Made by a program: the position numbers and the translations under genes. From NCBI GenBank assembly GCA_024349245.1, contig JALDNG010000021.1:2029001-2093000 (forward strand): 64,000 bases of DNA. Reading direction: 5' to 3'. Shown one piece after another: positions 60,081 through 64,000 of this stretch. The notes under the pieces are model-generated. The model did no database searches, was not told where the DNA came from, and saw nothing but the letters and a program-made list of their open reading frames with translations. Position 1 is the stretch's first letter. Every line of letters starts with the position of its first letter. Origin of the DNA: Neodontobutis hainanensis (Eukaryota > Chordata > Actinopteri > Gobiiformes > Odontobutidae).

Positions 60081-61499
60081 TGATTCTCCAAGACATGTAC
60101 AATAGCCCACAAACTAAGCACTGACTATATACTTATACCTACATAAACTGTATAAAGCTTTAATATAAGCTCAACTTCTGTTCATATTCCATATCTTTAT
60201 TCTTCAGATGTTCATTTGTCCAGGTAAGATTTATTTAAAATGGACACTAAAGCTAACAGCTGTGAGCATGGTCAATTATCCACACTGTATGTGCACACAA
60301 AGAAATCTTCTACAGGTAATACATTAACTCTGTACAACCCTACATTAAAGATCTGGGAAAATCCCTTTAATATCATCTAAAAATAAATGTGACCTGGCAT
60401 TATCTCCATTGTGGATTTATAACTAAACATGGGCCAATAAAATGTTCATAAGCTAAGCCAACACTGCTGCTTGTTATCAGCCTAATGACGTTGGTGGCTA
60501 TAACAGACCAATATTTATTTGTGAAATTATACCTGGAATAGTGTGCATTAATGACTGTAATAAATAGAAACCAGTGTGACCTAAAAGGGTTTAATCTCTG
60601 CACGCCAAGTCTGGAACAGAAGCTGCATAAACATGATAAAAGTGGAAGATGGGGTTTAAAGTGATGGCAGAAATAATTCTAAGAGTCCAGTCTCTTCCCA
60701 AATTCCCCAGGTTGGATAAATCTCAGGCAGGTGCGCTCACACACAGGCTTTTTCAAGGAACAGAGTTACAGTCAAGTAACCTGAGACAATATCGAGCGTG
60801 GTCTTTTCATTGAAATCTCCAGGTGTAATGGAACAGATTGTACTGTGCTTTGGGAAATATGCACGAGTCAAACAAAACACTCTGAGGACCAGGTGTAAGT
60901 GAGGAAGAGGAGGAGTTCAGTCATGGGTCACTGGGATGTAGGGTGGCTTTAAGTTGAATGAGTCTTTTTGATAATCCTAAGGTAAATCCACATGAACTTT
61001 TAGCACTTGGAAATTTGTAAGTTTTTTCTCAGACAGCAGTGTGTTCCTTAGTTTTTATAAGGCATATGGTAAGACTAAGTTGTGGCGAGAAGGATGAATG
61101 GGGATGGGTTTGGACCATTTGGTTGAGTTTGTGTCTAAAGCCGAGGACTGGTAATATCAGAAATTTATAGTTCTGGCTTTTTTATTATTTGAATACATTA
61201 TTTTGACTAAAATTTACAAACCCAGTGATAATATGTTTATACGTTTTTATTGTGAAGTCATACTACTCATGCTTTATATTTTCACGAGTGTACTGGAGGT
61301 AAATAGGAAGCAGCCTGACTCTTGTACGGCTTGTTTAGATTTAGCAAAAGGTTACAGCCTTTTTGAAATGATCAAATATGTTTTAAATGTTAGACATTAA
61401 GACAGTGTTTTCAATCTGATCTTGTTAATTCATTATTTATTTTATATAAAGCTTGTGGATCCGTTTGAAAAGGGTGGAATAAGCGCTGCAGTGGGCAAT
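60081..61499. other. Anonymous sequence
   Basis: No supported gene or repeat. Confidence 0.4.
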
Positions 61500-61835
61500 T
61501 GCGATGGACCTTAGCGGTGCTCCATCTGTGGTCCTGTCCCGACCCCCTGACCTGTTCCTGCTGATATTATCATGGTCTATAATCATTTTCATTCATTTGT
61601 ATGTGATTGTCTTTGGTTGTCCTGCACACATCTATGTCTCGTCTGTCCGTCCGAGGAGTGGGTCCCTCCTTCTGTGGTTCTCCCTGAGTTTTTCCTTTAT
61701 TCCCGGCTGTGATGCTCTGATGGAGGGTCTAAGGACAGGGGTGTGTTGTCTAGAACAGCCTGTATGTCTATTTGCTGTCTTTGAGGCAGTTGTTATGTGA
61801 TACTGATATAGAAATAAAATTGAATTGAATTGCAC
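61500..61835 (+). mobile_element. Retroelement 3' region, family D, copy 3
   Basis: It includes GAGGAGTGGGTCCCTCCTTC, TGTGGTTCTCCCTGAG, GATGGAGGGTCTAAGGACAG and a tail ATAGAAATAAAATTGAATTG with a short TGAAT repeat. Its 5' part, starting TGGACCTTAGCGGTGCTCCA, is unlike the other two copies, so this copy either extends further into its parent element or belongs to a sister family. It ends about 150 bp before the L2 LINE. Confidence 0.6.
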
Positions 61836-61984
61836 TGCTGCCATGTGGTAAAAAAAAAGAAACCTGTTATGAACCTGTGTTATTTATAAATGGGCAGGGG
61901 GGCTATCAACAATACATTTTATCTTTAAAGCTACTGGCAGGATTGTCCTTTGAGCCAGACTCTGGACATCTCTGGTTTAATTTA
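61836..61984. other. Spacer before the L2 element
   Basis: I see nothing recognisable. The L2 reading frame is not continued upstream of about 61985. Confidence 0.4.
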
Positions 61985-61985
61985 A

Positions 61986-63229
61986 TTGGTTAACAACCTC
62001 CTGGACCAGAACCAGTCTGGGTTCAAGAGAGGACATTCCACCGAAACTGCACTGCTCTCAGTCATCGAAGCCCTGAGACTGGCAAAGGCAACATCCAAGT
62101 CATCTGTCCTCATCTTACTGGATCTGTCTGCTGCCTTTGACACCGTTAATCATCACATCCTCTTGTCTTCTCTCAGTACGATGGGTGTCTCTGGAATGGC
62201 GTTACAATGGTTCAAGTCTTACCTCTCGGGTAGGTCATTCAGAGTATCCTGGAGAGATGAGGTCTCTGAGCCCCAACATCTTAATACAGGTGTGCCTCAG
62301 GGCTCAGTGCTTGGACCGCTACTCTTTTCCATATACATGACATCTCTTGGCTCTGTCATTCAGAAGCATGGCTTTTCCTATCACTGCTATGCAGATGACA
62401 CTCAACTCCACTTGTCATTTCAACCTGATGATCCGACGGTCTCTGCTCGTGTCTCGGCGTGCCTGAGTGACATCTCACTTTGGATGCAGGACCATCACCT
62501 GCAGCTGAACCTTGGAAAAACAGAACTGCTAGTGATTCCTGCCAACCCAAAGACCCGCCACAACCTCTCCATTCAACTAGGCTCATCAACCATTACACCG
62601 TCCAGCACTGCCAGAAATCTGGGAGTGGTAATTGATGATCAACTAAACTTCACAAGTCATGTTGCCAGCACCACCAGGTCCTGTAGATTCATCCTCTACA
62701 ACATTAGGAAAATTAGACCTTTCCTATCAGAGCACACGCAAATCCTAGTTCAGGCTCTTGTTTTGTCCAAACTGGATTATTGCAATGCTCTTCTGGCTGG
62801 ACTCCTGCTGCACAATCAAACCTCTGCAGCTCATCCAGAATGCGGCAGCAAGAGTGGTCTTTAAAGAACCGAAGAGAGAGCACGTAACTCCTCTCCTCAT
62901 TAGGTTACATTGGCTCCCGGTTGAGGCACGCATTAAGTTCAAAGCTATGCTCTTGGCCTACAAGACCACCACTGGCTCCGCCCCCTCATATCTTCACTCA
63001 CTAACACAGACCTATGTTCCTACCAGATCCCTGCGATCTGCAAATGAACAACGTCTGGTTGTACCATCCCAAAAAGGAAAAAAAATCACTCTCGCGTACT
63101 TTCTCTGGATGTGTTCCACATTGGTGGAATGATCTACCTGCTGCTACAAGATCAGCAGATTCTGTAGACATCTTTAAAAAACGCTTGAAAACATATCTCT
63201 TTTGTCAACACCTGACTGACAAACACTGA
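61986..63229 (+). pseudogene. L2 reverse transcriptase, C-terminal two thirds
   Basis: The first frame (61986-62864) has QSGFKRGHSTETAL at residues 10-23, LLDLSAAFDTV (44-54, first catalytic Asp at 46), TGVPQGSVLGPLLFSIY (101-117), CYADDTQL (134-141, catalytic YADD intact) and LNLGKTELLVIP. A frameshift near 62810-62830 moves the protein to the frame with LIQNAAARVVF, LLIRLHWLPVEARIKFK, MLLAYKTTTGSAPSYL. A second shift in the A-run near 63080 leads to SRTFSGCVPHWWNDLPAATR and FKKRLKTYLFCQHLTDKH and the natural stop at 63229. The catalytic residues are intact, but truncation and two frameshifts make it non-functional. The starting Met is not a real start. Confidence 0.9.
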
Positions 63230-63394
63230 ATTCTTAACTTCCTTTCTATCAATTCCTTCTTAAAAAAAAAAAAAAAAATCTTTCCTATCCTTAGCTTTGT
63301 ATGCTGTGCTAGGTTTTAACTGACTAGTTTTTGGTGCACTTATGCTTTTTGTTACCTTGTGTTGTTGAAATTGCTTCCATTGTTTTCCTCACTT

Positions 63395-63452
63395 GTAAGT
63401 CGCTTTGGATAAAAGCGTCTGCTAAATGACTAAATGTAAATGTAAATGTAAT
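63395..63452 (+). other. UnaL2-type 3' stem-loop and TGTAA repeats
   Basis: The stem CGCTTT (63401-63406) and AAAGCG (63412-63417) closes a GGATA loop (63407-63411). It is followed by TCTGCTAAATGACTAAATG and TGTAAATGTAAATGTAA-type repeats. In eel UnaL2 a stem-loop with this loop sequence is known to be bound by the LINE enzyme and the end repeats serve in priming. Here the same function is inferred from identity of design. Confidence 0.85.
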
Positions 63453-64000
63453 TTCTGGCTCACTATTACACGCTGTATAACAATACTGTTCACAGCCAGC
63501 TGACTAAAACACATCTAGAAATGGTCTGATTGGCTGAATGTTTGTGTAAGATTCAGTGGTACAAACCAAGGTTATGGTCCAAACTGGAATAAGGCTCAAT
63601 TGAAGTCCAAAAAAAAAAAAACTCACTACAGTAACTACCTTTTCCATCCTTTACAGCATCACTCTTTTTTTCGATTCATTATCTCCACCTTTCTGTATTG
63701 TAACATTATGCACCTTTTTCTGCCCATACACACTGTTCCTATTTCACAAAAGTGCACTTGTACATCTGCTCACAAAGCTGCCTCATCCTGGAGTCAGGAA
63801 ACACCAGACTCTCTTTTCTCAGAGTTTCTTTTGAAAGCCTGTTTGGTGTCATTATGAACTGTACGTACAAGGAGAGGAAGGCTGCGTCAGTTTTCTACTT
63901 GCATCAAATCTACATATTTATTTAGTTCACATTACAGTCAGAGTATAAAAAATGTCTTGCATTTGGCAGTAATATTATTTGTACTGCTTTTGTTTGGGTT
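63453..64000. other. Anonymous sequence
   Basis: No supported feature apart from a short A-run near 63609-63620. Confidence 0.4.

Larger units (their letters stand above)
61985..63452 (+). mobile_element. L2-clade LINE, 5'-truncated
   Basis: A non-LTR retrotransposon copy that begins inside the reverse transcriptase domain and runs to a complete 3' end. ORF1, the endonuclease and the first RT motifs are missing, as in typical 5'-truncated insertions. After the protein end (about 63229) comes a 3' UTR with an A-run at about 63263-63279 and the terminal stem-loop and repeats (63395-63452). It is the best kept LINE in the window and probably among the younger insertions. Its tail is shared with the SINEs at 751, 11978 and 45325. 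Confidence 0.93.

Overview
The window reads as vertebrate, almost certainly teleost fish, nuclear DNA. It is AT-rich and carries (GT)n and (AAT)n microsatellites. It also holds interspersed repeats typical of ray-finned fish: tRNA-headed SINEs, an L2-clade LINE with a UnaL2-type 3' stem-loop, CR1/Rex1-type, RTE-clade and RNase-H-bearing I-type LINE fragments, Passport-like Tc1 elements and a hAT relic. I found no host protein-coding exon, no functional RNA gene and no bacterial-style operon that I could defend. All recognisable coding sequence belongs to dead or truncated transposable elements. The window is best read as intergenic DNA or the inside of a very large intron.

Layout. From 0 to 10 kb there are scattered SINEs (751-963, 3637-3952, 8605-8915), a LINE C-terminal end (5775-6155), several LINE 3' tails, an uncharacterised repeat 'B' (1085-1360) and a pair of adjacent perfect hairpins (4445-4522). 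From 10 to 20 kb there is an inverted-repeat element of family 'A' with a SINE nested inside it (11610-12499), a perfect 35-bp-arm palindrome (14121-14191), a long stretch with nothing recognisable, and a Tc1-like deletion derivative (19074-19964). From 20 to 30 kb there are two more family A copies, a family 'D' retroelement tail (23880-24160), two microsatellites, and a Tc1-like shell (28822-29548) whose interior is replaced by a 22-bp minisatellite, a promoter/LTR-like stretch and a SINE fragment. From 30 to 45 kb the sequence is mostly anonymous, with two more copies of repeat B, another family A element (38724-39177) and a fold-back element with arms of about 190-215 bp (41730-42193). From 45 to 64 kb the window is element-rich: a SINE, a CR1/Rex1-type LINE end, an RTE end, a SINE with a different tail, an I-type LINE with RNase H remains, a hAT transposase relic, an internally deleted LINE, and a 5'-truncated L2 with a readable reverse transcriptase (61985-63452).

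How the parts relate. The L2 LINE at the right end finishes with a 6-bp stem and GGATA loop followed by TGTAA-type repeats. The SINE at 751-963 ends with the same stem-loop, the SINE at 45325-45530 carries it with no mismatch on the minus strand, and the SINE at 11978-12166 has a loop variant. This fits the known SINE/LINE partnership in which the LINE enzyme recognises the shared tail. Other SINEs in the window have the same tRNA-like head but other tails, suggesting one head recombined onto several LINE tails. Family letters A, B and D are my own labels for repeats grouped by eye. Element boundaries are approximate unless stated, since no alignment could be run.
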